DNA of 64,000 nt from Phorcus lineatus (taxonomy: Eukaryota; Mollusca; Gastropoda; Trochida; Trochidae). The position numbers were made by a program, and so were the translations under genes. Positions 34,590 through 46,452 of this stretch are shown here, in pieces. The notes beneath the pieces were generated by a model. It was not told where the DNA came from. It made no database searches and saw nothing but the letters and a program-made list of their open reading frames with translations. Location of the stretch: positions 28,964,622-29,028,621 of the forward strand of contig OV121093.1 of the NCBI GenBank assembly GCA_921293015.1, given 5' to 3'. Each line of letters opens with the position of its first letter. Position 1 is the stretch's first letter.

Positions 34590-34735
34590 TATTATTTGAG
34601 TGTTGAATAGATACAGTTGAGGGATACAGCTATTATTATTTGAGTGTTGAATAGATACAGTTGAGGGGTACAGCTATTATTATTTGAGTGTTGAATAGAT
34701 ACAGTTGAGGGGTACAGCTATTATTGTGGCTGTCT
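34590..34735 (+). repeat. 44-bp tandem repeat, about 3 copies
   Basis: The unit contains TTTGAGTGTTGAATAGATAC and AGTTGAGGGGTACAGCTATT. TGAGTGTTGA recurs at 34597, 34641 and 34685, an exact 44-base period. No coding role was seen. Confidence 0.85.
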
Positions 34736-35894
34736 GTTAGGTCTTTGTAGCCAAAGGTGTTAGTTGGGATTAGTCCATGATACTGGAGGGTAACGGTTTT
34801 TATTCTGTCTGTCTGTCGGGTTCTTGTAACCAAGGTAGAAGTGGGACACACTTCATGATTGCAAAAGCTCTTTACTATTTCTCTCTGTTCGACTGTCAAT
34901 CTACATGTAACACTTATCTATCATTGTTCACCATTTCTGTTTCAATATACGTGAGGCGAAGTTATCACTAGGTTTGATATGAAGTAGGTTATCAGTCAGC
35001 ATTTATCACGTCATGTAATGACAGGTCAACTTGACATTAGCCACCTACCAGCAGTGTCTACCTACTTTTGAAATAATAAGTTTTGAATAAATATTTATAT
35101 TCTTATAACTTCGCCTCCCTATCAGCATTGCAATGTATTAAGACTTATATAATTCCGTATTATCAATCTGACCAAATTGGCCTCCACTCATCTATATTGC
35201 TATATTGCTATTTGTAAATATCTTATCACATTGAATCCCAATTTTTTCATACTAATATTGAAACTGGTAATACCGTTCAGTGTTTCAGCTATGAGAGAAT
35301 TCAGTGTGTGTCTTGTCTGACAATGTTTTTACATTCCGTTTAGACAAATCCGAGAAAAAGATATAACTGTGATAGTGATATGCATTTTAAGGCCATTAAA
35401 AGTCGTATTTCGTTATTTTTAGACAGAAATCTTTAAACTTAGATAAGTGTTTGATATCAAATCAATCTTCTATCTGTAGATTCAACATATTGATAATATT
35501 TTAAATCACATTCAAAATACTTTAAACAAATACCTTTGTTCATTGTACATCGTCTTAATTGGAAGTAGTCATTGTAGATTCATATCTTGCTGTACTTTGA
35601 TGGTATATCTTTAAATGCAGTTTTATTAACTTATGCATTCTGAAGTCAGTAACAATAACACTTCCATTAAACAAATATTGGACGAAAATGTCCTGCATAA
35701 AACTTCAAATTTCATTCCAAATTTTTTTCATTAATTGATTTTGAAATTTGTGGTTTGTGTATAAAATATGTCTAAAGAAAACAATCTAAAAATTGTATTT
35801 TAGCCGTCACGTAGACGAAAAAACTATCCGTGTTAAAAGCTAGCATAGCTAAACCGAGCCTTTTTCTTATATGTATCTACATAAATATATAATA

Positions 35895-38245
35895 ATGCAT
35901 ATATGTAACGTGTGTGTGTGTAAGTTTCGTAGTTGTGTCAATGGAATCATTTTGTAATTATTTCATTCCGCAGTGTGGTTCTTTAAATGCTTGTGTAGAG
36001 TGAATCAGAGTTTGAGAGCTCACATCAGCGCTTATGATTGCGAGATAAAAACCGAAGCCTGTCCCGGGCACGTGACATGAGTCACAACAAGCAGGTGCAG
36101 TTGGTGTGATAACATGGACCTCATGATACCGAAGTTCGGAGTTTTCTGACCCTGTGCGTCACATGATTAACGCTCAATATGGGTTTCTGAAGATCTCATT
36201 TTTTTTTAGTTTGTGGTCACTGATTAGTTTTTTAGTTATTTCTTTACAAAATGAGTTATTGTTTAGTGCCGATATGTCAAAAGTTCAGACTGAATCGGCC
36301 TGCGCTATAAACATACACTTGGTTTTAACTCAGGGAGTAACTTTGTCATGACACACACATACATACATGATTCTTTTGTTTCAATTAACATCTTTTGGTT
36401 ATGATTTGTTAACGATTTGTACATGTATAACAAAATCTATATGGGAGTGTGCTGAACGCCTGTGTGTATTTTTCACTCAGTATTAACGAACTGTATTTTG
36501 AACTCACAGCAGCGCATGTGCGAGTCGGACCGAATCCTACCTAAACAAACAAATTACATGAGCCCCCACACACGGGTGTTTGACTGTGATATCACTGACT
36601 GTATCACGTTCAATCCTGTACTGCAATGCACAAGTGAACATTATATATCCACGTTCACCTTGACTTATTTTACAAGGACAATCATGTACAGACTGCATGC
36701 AGTTGGCGAGTATAGAGGTTATATTAATGTTCAATTGACTTTGAAATCATTGTCTATGTCGAGATAGAATAGTATCACGTAGGTTCGAATTGCTTACATA
36801 ATTCAAAGATAAAAATTACATTACGAAAAAGGGGGGTTATCATTGAACACAGTATCAGTTTAACATATATAAAGAGTACCTATAAGTATTATCATGAAAT
36901 CTGGCACTGCCTTAATAATTGAATTGTATCCATTAATAAAGAAAAACTAATAACAATAATGAGTCTTTAATTCGTAGCAGTGGTATTCATAAAACTTCAG
37001 ATGTGAAGCGCTTCATGTCGGCACTTTAAATGCAATGGAGTCAACATTCCAATCACATATTATAGCTATAGCACGTGGATTTCATCATCGTCAACATCTA
37101 AATCTGTTAGCATCTTATAAGTCCTCGAAATGTTTTGTTGTGTCAGTATGAGTGACAAGGCTGATATCAACATGTTTCTATTTTCAACACTGTTCCTCGT
37201 GCTCCACAATTTGATGTGAAAACATCAGTCAGATGAATTGACACTTTGCACCGAGCATGATTTTGAGAATAAATATAAATGTTTCCAATTACAAGACATC
37301 ATTGACATAATTCACTAAGATGTGTTGTCTGAATGCAGAGCTGGTAGCAATCCTCCACTGCTAAGGTTATTTTTGTGTGTATATTCTTATGTTCATGACT
37401 TAGATGACAGAGTAAATAATACGATCATCGTTGCTTTATTACACGTGACATGTTGTACATACATTTCATGCTTCAGCTACGGATTACAAATAAAGAGGCA
37501 TCCTACATCCATTCTTCACTAAACTCTCTGGTTTTTCGACTTCTTTTCACCCTGGATAAATGATTTATACAATGTAAAGATTTGGTAACTATGTGGTAAC
37601 TAGTTAGAGTCACATGGCCACATCCTTTTAAATGATTACAAAGATTGCACTTTGAAGGCAATTTAATGGCAACTGGAAATTACTTATTAAATGACATTAC
37701 TTTAAAATCTCACATAAACTTTGAAATATATCAGTGACGAAAAGTGAAAACAGTTAAAGGGGCAGTGAAAACGCGAAACAAAAAACTGTTTTTAAAACAA
37801 ACGTAATGTAGGATACCTCACATTCCATTATTACCTTTTAGTTTCGCAGATTGCATTGATATAAAAAAGTTATTTTACCAATTGCATTGATAATAGCTAC
37901 GATTATCTGATAGTGGATTTTTCATCCTGATATATAAAACAAAAGACAAACGTCTGAAATCTTTTATACAGACCTATCAGCTTATCTTAAATATATACTA
38001 AATATTTGGTGACCATGAGTCCTAATTGAATGAAGCCTGATAAGCCACAGAACCAATAACGCTATTCGAATTGTATTCGAATTGTATTTGACTCTGAATT
38101 CGCTTGACTCTGATTTAAGCTAAACTTGATTATATCACATGTTTTCTTTTGGGTGTATTTTACTGCATAATAATCTGGAAAGAATTTGCACAAGCTCAAT
38201 AGTTGAATGTGACATCTTTCAAAAAAAATCTCAATTCAGAAATAT
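35895..38245 (+). repeat. Segmental duplicon B
   Basis: This aligns, with gaps, to 18170-21758 and continues into the propeller gene and its 3' flank (to about 40500, matching about 23530). It lacks the SINE present in copy A at 18558-18705. Sequence just upstream (35170-35340) also matches 59310-59500. The open frames inside are not conserved between copies. Confidence 0.75.
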
Positions 38246-38504
38246 AGACATGAAGAAAAATCTATTCAGGTTATTAAGTCAGAAAATCAAATACCTTGTT
38301 TTTGTTCACAAAAATTATTATCAGATTGAAAACGATATCCTCTTTGGTTAGAAATATCAACGAAAATGACATGACTACTTGCATAATACATGATGTCAGT
38401 AAGGTAAACATATCTAGATATACAAGGTCGAGTCAACAACACCTCAACCAATGTGATGATTGGACATTTGCCAACTTCACACGGTGTGTACATGTCTGTC
38501 CCTG

Positions 38505-38512
38505 TATATAAG
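38505..38512 (+). promoter_or_regulatory. TATA box of propeller gene B
   Basis: TATATAAG lies 109 bases before the ATG at 38614, a fitting distance for a start site near 38535-38545 and a short 5' UTR. The stretch is absent from copy A, where it falls in the deleted segment. Gene C has a TATAAATA at 50487, 115 bases before its ATG. Confidence 0.6.
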
Positions 38513-38613
38513 TCAAGGTTGTTTTGTGAATATAAGGCACACAACAGGTGCACATTGCACTTGTCTGCTGAACGAGATAAAGTAAACAGCTCGGCGTTAG
38601 TGTTTCATACACC

Positions 38614-40212
38614 ATGGAGTTTTACATGTTATTATCTGGGTGGATCATTGTTTCCCTTCTGTCTGGTGTCAAGGGTAATGATGACATGGAACAGCTTAAT
38701 GACAGAATGGATATTATCGAAAGTACAACTGATATTCTGTCAGAAAGATTTGATGCATTTGAAAACAAGATGTTGACTGATAAAGCTGATATCAGGAACA
38801 AACAGGAAAAAAACATTCTCAAAATCAAGACAGACATAAAGAAGAATATCCGGCGATACATCACTGAGTCCTTGTCCGATATACTGAGAGATGAGTCTGT
38901 AGAAGAACTGATTCAGTCTCAGGTTCTCTCCGAGGTGGGGCATCTAAAACGTGCCAACCATCAGATGAGGAGAGAACTTCATCAGATGAGGACATCCCTT
39001 GTACGGGTTGAAGAGGACAACAGGGTGTATCGAGATGGTCTCAAGAGAGGTGAGAGACAAAACACTAATCTGATGTCTTGTTCTAAGCTTCTGGTTAAAT
39101 CTGAACTGTTTACAGCTCAGCTAGCAGATCGTGACCGACAAATCAGGGAACTTAATCAGAAGCTTTTAGAAAAAAACGATTCGTGTGAACCATCACCTAG
39201 AGTTATAACTAAAGAAATAAATTCACATCTTGATTTGTCTACATTTCTAAAATCCGAAATTTTGACAAATAAGCTTGCAAAGCATGAACGTCAAATAAAT
39301 GAACTCAATGAAACTCTGAAAGAACAAAGTGATTCATGCATATCAAGGAATTCTACATACAATAAGGAAACTGATTCGGCGTTAAATACAAGACAAACAA
39401 CTGTGTCTACTGCTGCTGTACCTAGAGCTATCACAACATCTAAATCAAGCACTGAGAGAAGTCGGATCCTTGTAGTACCAACGGGTTTGTCAGTTCACCT
39501 TCAGATGCGACAGTTCAAAATCATCACAAACTCGTTAAAGATATATCCTCATATTTCCTATAAGTCTTATCAATGTGCACTATATGTTTCCAAAATAAAC
39601 TCTTTGTTGATTAGTCTTTATAACCACAACAGGATCATCATTTCAGAACTGAATACTTCAAAAACTGAAACAATAAAACGCAATGTTAGAACATTAGGAA
39701 TGGCAGCTGATGAAGAAAGGGGAATTGTTTTCCTCACAACATTTAAAACAGTCAGTAGGATGACTTTGCGTGGTAAAACCTTTACTACCTTAGTCAAAGT
39801 ATCAAGTAGTCCTAATGCTATAGGTATATATCCAAAAATAAAGACAATAAATGTTTCTGCTTCTGATGAACTGTTTAAAGTATTCTATGATGGAACTGGA
39901 TTTATATCAATTGACAGTGGTAATTACATGTACGGAGTAACTCTGGACATCACCAAGGGTGTCCTGTATTACAGCAAGGGTACGAAGTTGATGAAAATGT
40001 CCATGGCTTCAGAGATTACTAGTGAAGTGACAAAGTTAAACCATACTTTTGGTGATCTGATTTTCTACCAAAATAACGTGTATTACACTACCTTGAGTCA
40101 ATTCCCCAGTGTATTAGGTGTAATAAATGTAGGACATAACGGTATGTCTAGAACACTTCAAACACTGCATATGACATATGTGTCCTTCTTTTCTATATGT
40201 TTGATTCCATAA
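38614..40212 (+). CDS. Secreted coiled-coil/beta-propeller protein, copy B (intact)
   Basis: This is a single-exon gene of 532 residues. The ATG at 38614 is in an ACCATGG context and follows a TATA box. Residues 1-21 form a signal peptide (MEFYMLLSGWIIVSLLSG core) with no second membrane segment, so the product is predicted to be secreted. Residues about 25-250 are charged heptad-like coil, with two related segments that include RQIRELNQKL and RQINELNETL. Residues about 255-285 are a Ser/Thr-rich linker. Residues about 285-532 form a propeller of six weak blades; strands such as GMAADEERGIVFLTT and GVTLDITKGVLYYS resemble LDL-receptor YWTD-type blades. No named family is recognised. The layout, oligomerising coil plus ligand-binding head, would suit a soluble recognition protein; that is inference. 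ATTAAA follows at 40279. Confidence 0.85.
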   Translation: MEFYMLLSGWIIVSLLSGVKGNDDMEQLNDRMDIIESTTDILSERFDAFENKMLTDKADIRNKQEKNILKIKTDIKKNIRRYITESLSDILRDESVEELIQSQVLSEVGHLKRANHQMRRELHQMRTSLVRVEEDNRVYRDGLKRGERQNTNLMSCSKLLVKSELFTAQLADRDRQIRELNQKLLEKNDSCEPSPRVITKEINSHLDLSTFLKSEILTNKLAKHERQINELNETLKEQSDSCISRNSTYNKETDSALNTRQTTVSTAAVPRAITTSKSSTERSRILVVPTGLSVHLQMRQFKIITNSLKIYPHISYKSYQCALYVSKINSLLISLYNHNRIIISELNTSKTETIKRNVRTLGMAADEERGIVFLTTFKTVSRMTLRGKTFTTLVKVSSSPNAIGIYPKIKTINVSASDELFKVFYDGTGFISIDSGNYMYGVTLDITKGVLYYSKGTKLMKMSMASEITSEVTKLNHTFGDLIFYQNNVYYTTLSQFPSVLGVINVGHNGMSRTLQTLHMTYVSFFSICLIP

Positions 40213-40278
40213 CTCTACTCAATATGGTTGAATATAGAAGTCTGATGTTCTCTTAATATCATCATATTACTATTGGTC

Positions 40279-40284
40279 ATTAAA
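40279..40284 (+). terminator. Poly(A) signal ATTAAA
   Basis: This is 67 bases past the stop codon of propeller gene B, in sequence shared with the 3' flank of copy A. Confidence 0.5.
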
Positions 40285-40519
40285 ATTACCAAAACTTAAT
40301 CTATTAAATAATGAAGAACTGCATGAAAGAAATTGCAATATGAGGACCATTTAACTACTCTTGTTGATATATTTCTCTTATTTTCCTTGAGTATTCGTTT
40401 TCATTTGCAACCATTTAGGAAAATTAAGTGATAATCTTAAGCAGTGCAACAACGCAGATACGTTTTCATGTTGTGATTCAGACTTATAACGCTTGGTTTT
40501 AAAAAGTTTTTCTAATGTA

Positions 40520-41170
40520 TACAGAAAAGGTAAAAAAAAGTAAAACACTATCATTTTGTTTTTAAAATATAATTCCTGGGAAAGTTTTTTTTTTCTTTAT
40601 CCCTGATGATATTGTTTATGATTGAGTTTTTACATGTAATGCCTTGCGAGGGAATATGTGACAGCCATATGAATTTAGGTACAGGCTCAAAATAAAACCT
40701 TTTTGACAGACCAAAAAAGAGAGTCTTTTTTTTTAAAAAAACACAAAATTTTGCAAATAACCTCAAAGTGTAGAAATTTGCAATTTGTGTGTGTTTTAGT
40801 GTTACCTTGAGTTAGCATTATAGTCCCAAGAATTGTTTCTTTCATCAAAGGCATAATACAGTTAATATACTAAGCTTTTTTATACCCGAGGACATGATCC
40901 GGTAATCGGTAAGCCAAGTTCAAAGGTAGCCAAGTCGTCACTTTGCTATCCCCGAAGATAAGTGGTCCTTAACACTAGTTAAATTGGCGCTATCCTCCCT
41001 GCAGTTTTTAGACGGCCCCATATTTTTGGAAGTTTAGTCAGCCCTATTTAAGTCTTTAACTTTGAGTCAACGTCATGGTCCAGAGGGGGTTGAGAGAATT
41101 AGCCAACTCCCTTGGTAGCAAAGGACCGATTCAACTCTCTGGCGAGCAGGGCAAAAACTCAACAGACCTG
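40520..41170. other. Non-coding stretch
   Basis: No gene was recognised. The last 80 bases before the minisatellite hold degenerate relatives of its unit (CAACTCTCTGGCGAG, CAACTCAACTCCCCAAGAAT). Confidence 0.5.
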
Positions 41171-41174
41171 GCCA

Positions 41175-42790
41175 ACTCAACTCCCCAAGAATCATAGGGC
41201 CCACCACACTCTTCGAGAATCAAAGGGCCCACCAAACTCTTCGAGAATCATAGGGCCCACCAAACTCTTCGAGAATCATAGGGCCCACCAAACTCTTCGA
41301 GAATTAAAGGGCCCACCAAACTCTTCGAGAATCAAAGGGCCCAGCAAACTCTTCGAGAATCAAAGGGCCCACCACACTCTTCGAGAATCAAAGGGCCCAG
41401 CAAACTCTTCGAGAATCAAAGGGCCCACCACACTCTTCGAGAATCAAAGGGCCCACCAAACTCTTCGAGAATCAAAGGCCCACCAAACTTTTCGAGAATC
41501 AAAGGGCCCACCAAACTCTTCGAGAATTAAAGGGCCCACCAAGCTCTTCGAGAATCATAGGTCCCACCAAACTCTTCGAGAATCATAGGGCCCACCACAC
41601 TCTTCGAGAATCATAGGGCCCACCACACTTTTCGAGAATCAAAGGGCCCACCAAACTCTTCGAGAACCATAGGGCCCACCAAACTCTTCGAGAATGAAAG
41701 GGCCCACCAAACTCTTCGAGAATCATAGGGCCCACCACACTCTTCGAGAATCAAAGGGCCCACCAAACTCTTCAAGAATCAAAGGGCCCACCACACTCTT
41801 CGAGAATTATAGGGCCCACTACACTCTTCGGGAATCAAGGGCCCACCAAACTCTTCGAGAATCTTAGGGCCCACCACACTTTTAGAAAATCAAAGAGCCC
41901 AGCAAACTCTTCGAGAATCATAGGGCCCACCACACTCTTCGAGAATTAAAGGGCCCACCAAACTCTTCGAGAATCAAAGGGCCCAGCAAACTCTTCGAGA
42001 ATCAAAGGGGCCACCACACTCTTCGAGAATCAAAGGGCCCAGCAAACTCTTCGAGAATCAAAGGGCCCACCACACTCTTCGAGAATCAAAGGGCCCACCA
42101 AACTCTTCGAGAATCAAAGGCCCACCAAACTTTTCGAGAATCATAGGGCACACCACACTCTTCGAGAATCAAAGGGCCCACCAAACTCTTCAAGAATCAA
42201 AGGGCCCACCACACTCTTCGAGAATTATAGGGCCCACTACACTCTTCGAGAATCAAAGGGCCCACCAAACTCTTCGAGAATCTTAGGGCCCACCACACTT
42301 TTAGAAAATCAAAGAGCCCAGCAAACTCTTCGAGAATCATAGGGCCCACCACACTCTTCGAGAATCAAAGGGACCACCACACTCTTCGAGAATCATAGGG
42401 CCCTCCACACTCTTCGAGAATTATAGGGCCCACTACACTCTTCGAGAATCAAAGGGCCCACCAAACTCTTCGAGAATCTTAGGGCCTACCACACTTTTAG
42501 AAAATCAAAGAGCCCAGCAAACTCTTCGAGAATCATAGGGCCCACCACACTCTTCGAGAATCAAAGGGACCACCACACTCTTCGAGAATCATAGGGCCCT
42601 CCACACTCTTCGAGAATCATTGGGCCCACCAAACTCTTCGAGAATGAAAGGGCCCAGCACACTCTTCGAGAATCATAGGGCCCACCACACTCTTCGAGAA
42701 TCAAAGGGCCCTCCACACTCTTCGAGAATCATTTGGCCCACCACATTCTTCGAGAATCATTGGGCCCACCAAACTCCTTGTAAATCATAG
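41175..42790 (+). repeat. 28-bp minisatellite, about 57 copies
   Basis: The unit is roughly GAATCAAAGGGCCCACCA plus AACTCTTCGA. Almost every unit has GGGCCC and CTTCGAGAAT, the latter being an inverted pair of heat-shock-element half sites (nTTCnnGAAn). Common variants are CATAGGG, CACACTC and CAGCAAAC. Both edges decay: at 42780-42880 the units drift into CAACTCTCCGAGGATCAAAG-like forms. The basic AATCAAAGGG unit has no stop in any plus-strand frame, and three units make 84 bases, so a 158-codon frame at 41112-41588 reads as a 28-residue repeat. This is treated as a by-product, since the CATAG variants introduce stops. Confidence 0.95.
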
Positions 42791-42879
42791 GGTCGACTCA
42801 ACTCGACGATGAACAAAAGACTGACTCAACTCTCCGAGGATCAAAGTAGCGACTTGATTTCCTGAGGATAATAGGATCG

Positions 42880-45260
42880 ACTAAACACCTACTCAACCAT
42901 ATACTCCCTGGTGTGATGAGTCGACCCTATACCCCTATGTTAACCATATGAGCGAGTATACACTAGTGGAAATTTATATGGTATCCGCACATGTGTTCTT
43001 GAGTGATTCTCGACGTTGATAAGTCAGTAACCCAGGGTGAAATAAGAATGGTTGACGGGACTATTTTGACGTCTCGTGCATACTTTTTACATTTATATGA
43101 AGATTAAATTCTAACACATTGTTTGAAATTCATCAAAGTGTTTCAGTTACATTGTCATTTACAAGATTGGTATCTCCCTCCTTAAAATAGGCGTTGTCGT
43201 TGTTTGTAAACAAACATTGCTGCCATCAAAATATTCATGAAAACATCAAAACATATGAATATTAACGATACATAGATATTAAATTAGATTTGATCATCAA
43301 GGCTCAACATGAAACCACCCACATTAAAGCAACGACTGTTCAAACCATACACTATTACAGTTGTCACTGCAAAATCGTACAGGTCAGATACGACTCCTGA
43401 TGGTCTCGATCCAGTTCAAACAAACTTGCTCCAAACAAACATATGCATAAGGGCGTCCTCTCCCACGATATATGCAGTGAAAACGCAAGGTAAAATGAAA
43501 TGATAAACCTAAGATTAAGAAGAATGATTCCTCTACCATATTAATTCAAACTTACATTTGGTGGAGGCATTAGGCTAGGAAATAGACAAGAGAATGACGC
43601 TTGTGGCAGGTGACTCGCCCTAACATGAGTTCAAAAAGGGAATAACAACCTCTTCTGGACTGACCACTAAAATAACTACAAAGCTTAGAACAAAGATCGA
43701 AGGGAATTAACTCTGCTATTAAGTGACAGAAAATCTTTAAAATCTTGTGACAAGACACTATACTCTTTTTTTTTTTTAAATCTGACATAACTACATATTG
43801 TAATGCTGGATGAAACAATTGCATTTTTTTAAAAAATACTTATAAACTTTAAATTTTAAAAACATTTTTGTTCATAAATGATATGAATAAGAAATGTATA
43901 GGATTACATAATCACAGTGGCATTAAAGCATATAATTGAAATAAAGAAAATACTTTAACTTTGTTGACAAATGGTCATATACAACATTAACATATTTTCA
44001 TGCTGTTCAACGGTTCCTCCTTGCCCAACTCCCATCAATTTGGATTTTATGAAAAGTCATTAAAGGGGCACAGAGTATGTTTTGTGCGGGTAAAAATATG
44101 TAAAACTCGAAAAATGGTGTTATTAATTATTAACTTGTGGTTGTATCTGAAAATTACCATGTTAATGCTTGTCAGTGTTATTATGGTTAGAAAAAAGTAG
44201 ATTAAAGTTAGACTAAAATTATCTACAGCAAACACAACAACAAAATTATGGTATGGTAGTGTTAAGGATATCAGTAGGTCACAAACAAATGCAACGTAGA
44301 ATTTCAATCTCGTAACATTTATCGATAATGTCTTTCTTTTGGCATTCAAGGTAAGTTGACTTCACTAATTAGCTGTTCACTCCTGTTGAGTTGTCTACAG
44401 GTAGCCAGTTTTTGTAAGCTTTTATCCTCTTGTTTAGATTGCAAATAAATCATTTTTTTCACTCATTGCTTTTCTCTTACTTTTATTGGCTTGATGAAAG
44501 TCAAATGAAATTATCTTTTCAAATAATGAAACACTTTTTATAATGTTATTAATATTTCTTAATTTTCTCTAAAGTAGATGCGTCGACCTCATGCTCTGGC
44601 ATGATGACTGTTATTCAGATATAAATTCATAAATACAGCTATTTCAGTACAGGGTTCAAATACCCTGTCTCCTCATTTCTAAACACTTTATTTAAAATGT
44701 TCCTTATATGTTTGGTGTCAGCAATTTAAGGATAAATCAACGCTTGACCAAGTGTTCACATTTATTGTAGTTCTAAAATTTGTGTCATAATTATTTAATC
44801 ATATTTCTCAAAATGGTCATATCTTTAACCTGGTTAGTCAATGAATTAAATTTCCGGAGGCGACCCAACTGTTTGTTAATAAGTATAAATAGACCTAAAC
44901 ATGGTAACCCACAAGGATAAAGAACACTTTATTGTTTCAGTATTCTACTCTACTAGAAATAACTAATTGTACCTTTATCATATATTTGTCGAGCCTCTCA
45001 CTATAAATAAACAAAAAGCTTGTCGGGGTAAAAATCTTAGTTGAGGTTTTGAAAGTTTGAAAGACATTTTAAAAACCTAAACCTAAACGTGGCTTGGAAC
45101 GACATCTTAAACTGAGCTGGCGAGGTCTTACTGTTCATGCAGAAATCAGAAAGTCCTACCAAACCTCCACGCAAAGCTTTTTTGCTGATGTAATATACAT
45201 TTTAAAGATGAATGTAAAGACAATCGTCTATACATATGTCTCGAGCCCTTATGTTGAAAG
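42880..45260. other. Non-coding stretch with weak exon-like signals
   Basis: A 60-codon frame starting ATG at 43309 ends in ACGCAAG|GTAAAA at 43489, and TTCAAG|GTAAGT occurs at 44349. These could be donors, but no matching acceptors, conserved domain or partner exons were found, so no gene is called. Confidence 0.4.
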
Positions 45261-45264
45261 TGTA

Positions 45265-45345
45265 AAGACAATATTGACCTCTAGTGTGATTCGAACGTGT
45301 GAAGTCTCATGCTTCTGACACCAGTTTAGCGCAGACAAAACCTAT
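45265..45345 (-). mobile_element. tRNA-like SINE fragment
   Basis: On the minus strand GCGCTAAACTGGTGTCAGA resembles box A, and ACGTTCGAATCACAC resembles box B, 30-35 bases apart. No complete cloverleaf forms. Confidence 0.4.
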
Positions 45346-45359
45346 TCATAAGCTGTCCA

Positions 45360-46450
45360 ATCGGCGATCAGGTTAAGCAGGGTAAACGGGACTTATTTGC
45401 CCCTATATACTGTTGAAGGTTTTCCCGGAGTCATTGTGATTGAATAGTGGAAATTGTGTCAGAAATTGCGGGCTACGAGGGTGCTTTCAGACCGTTGTGG
45501 AGAGGAAAGCTCCCGATAGTGACTGGACAATGTTTGTCAATAAAACATGGGTTAGATAAATATCAATCTAGTTAAAACTAGCTGTATCGTAATAAGTCCC
45601 GAAGTCCATTTATACATCTAGCGAATTACAGGTCCATTCCGTGTCGAGCAGGCGCAAACATCATCCAATCAAAAGAGTTCTGGCCCAGCTCTTCGTGTTG
45701 CGGGTCAATGCGATTGTTTCACTGTTCTCAAGCACCTCGATTACAAAATCCGAATGTCACCAATGTTTTGCAATGAATTGTGTAGAAAAATATGATGACA
45801 GCATGAATTCTGTGATGATAATGTTAAAGGAATAGTTTTGGGTTGGTTAGTTAGTAATTTGTGCAAAAGGAAATCCACACATTAGGTCAAACAATGAAAA
45901 AAAAAGGTTTTATGGATAAATATAGACAAACGTTCTCACCCCTCAAACGCTCCCCTAGCAAATTTTAACCATATTTGAATATTGAATGTTATAACTTCTT
46001 TAAAGTTTTCCGACTTCCAGCTACTTTTCACACAGCAACGCTTTCTACAGAGTAGATTATTTAGGATAGTTTTACAAAGTACTCTATGTTTATATTTCCA
46101 TGCAACCATTTCGATTGGTCTTATTGATATATTACAAATTATGACTTCCGTTTTCTTCAATAAGATCATTTCAAAAATTCCAAATTACCCTTATTTTGTC
46201 ATAAGTTATTTTCAAAAGATATATATTTGAGTAATTCGAAGTGATAACATTTACAAGCAGCAAGATAGTCCTAAGATAAAAAGCCCAGCTTGACATGATC
46301 AGCTTGAGTTGGTCATGTTTCTGTTATTCTTTTTGTATATTATGTTGTTTTTTGTCATGAAAATGTTGATATGATATTATCATCACCATTACAATTTCGT
46401 GACTTCTTATTCTCTTTATAGATTTGCAAATCTTTCCTTATAGCTACCTC
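45360..46450. other. Non-coding stretch
   Basis: No gene was recognised. A GC-richer segment at 45360-45535 (GTTAAGCAGGGTAAACGGGA, CTCCCGATAGTGACTGG) stands out and may be SINE body. Confidence 0.4.
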
Positions 46451-46452
46451 CT

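Noticed and set aside
41112-41588. 158-codon repeat protein gene
   Set aside because: The frame is a consequence of a stop-free 28-bp unit; there is no conserved reading frame across units, no promoter and no splice context.
43309-43489. Possible first exon with a GTAAAA donor
   Set aside because: The ATG and donor are plausible, but no in-phase partner exon, domain or CpG-rich promoter was found.
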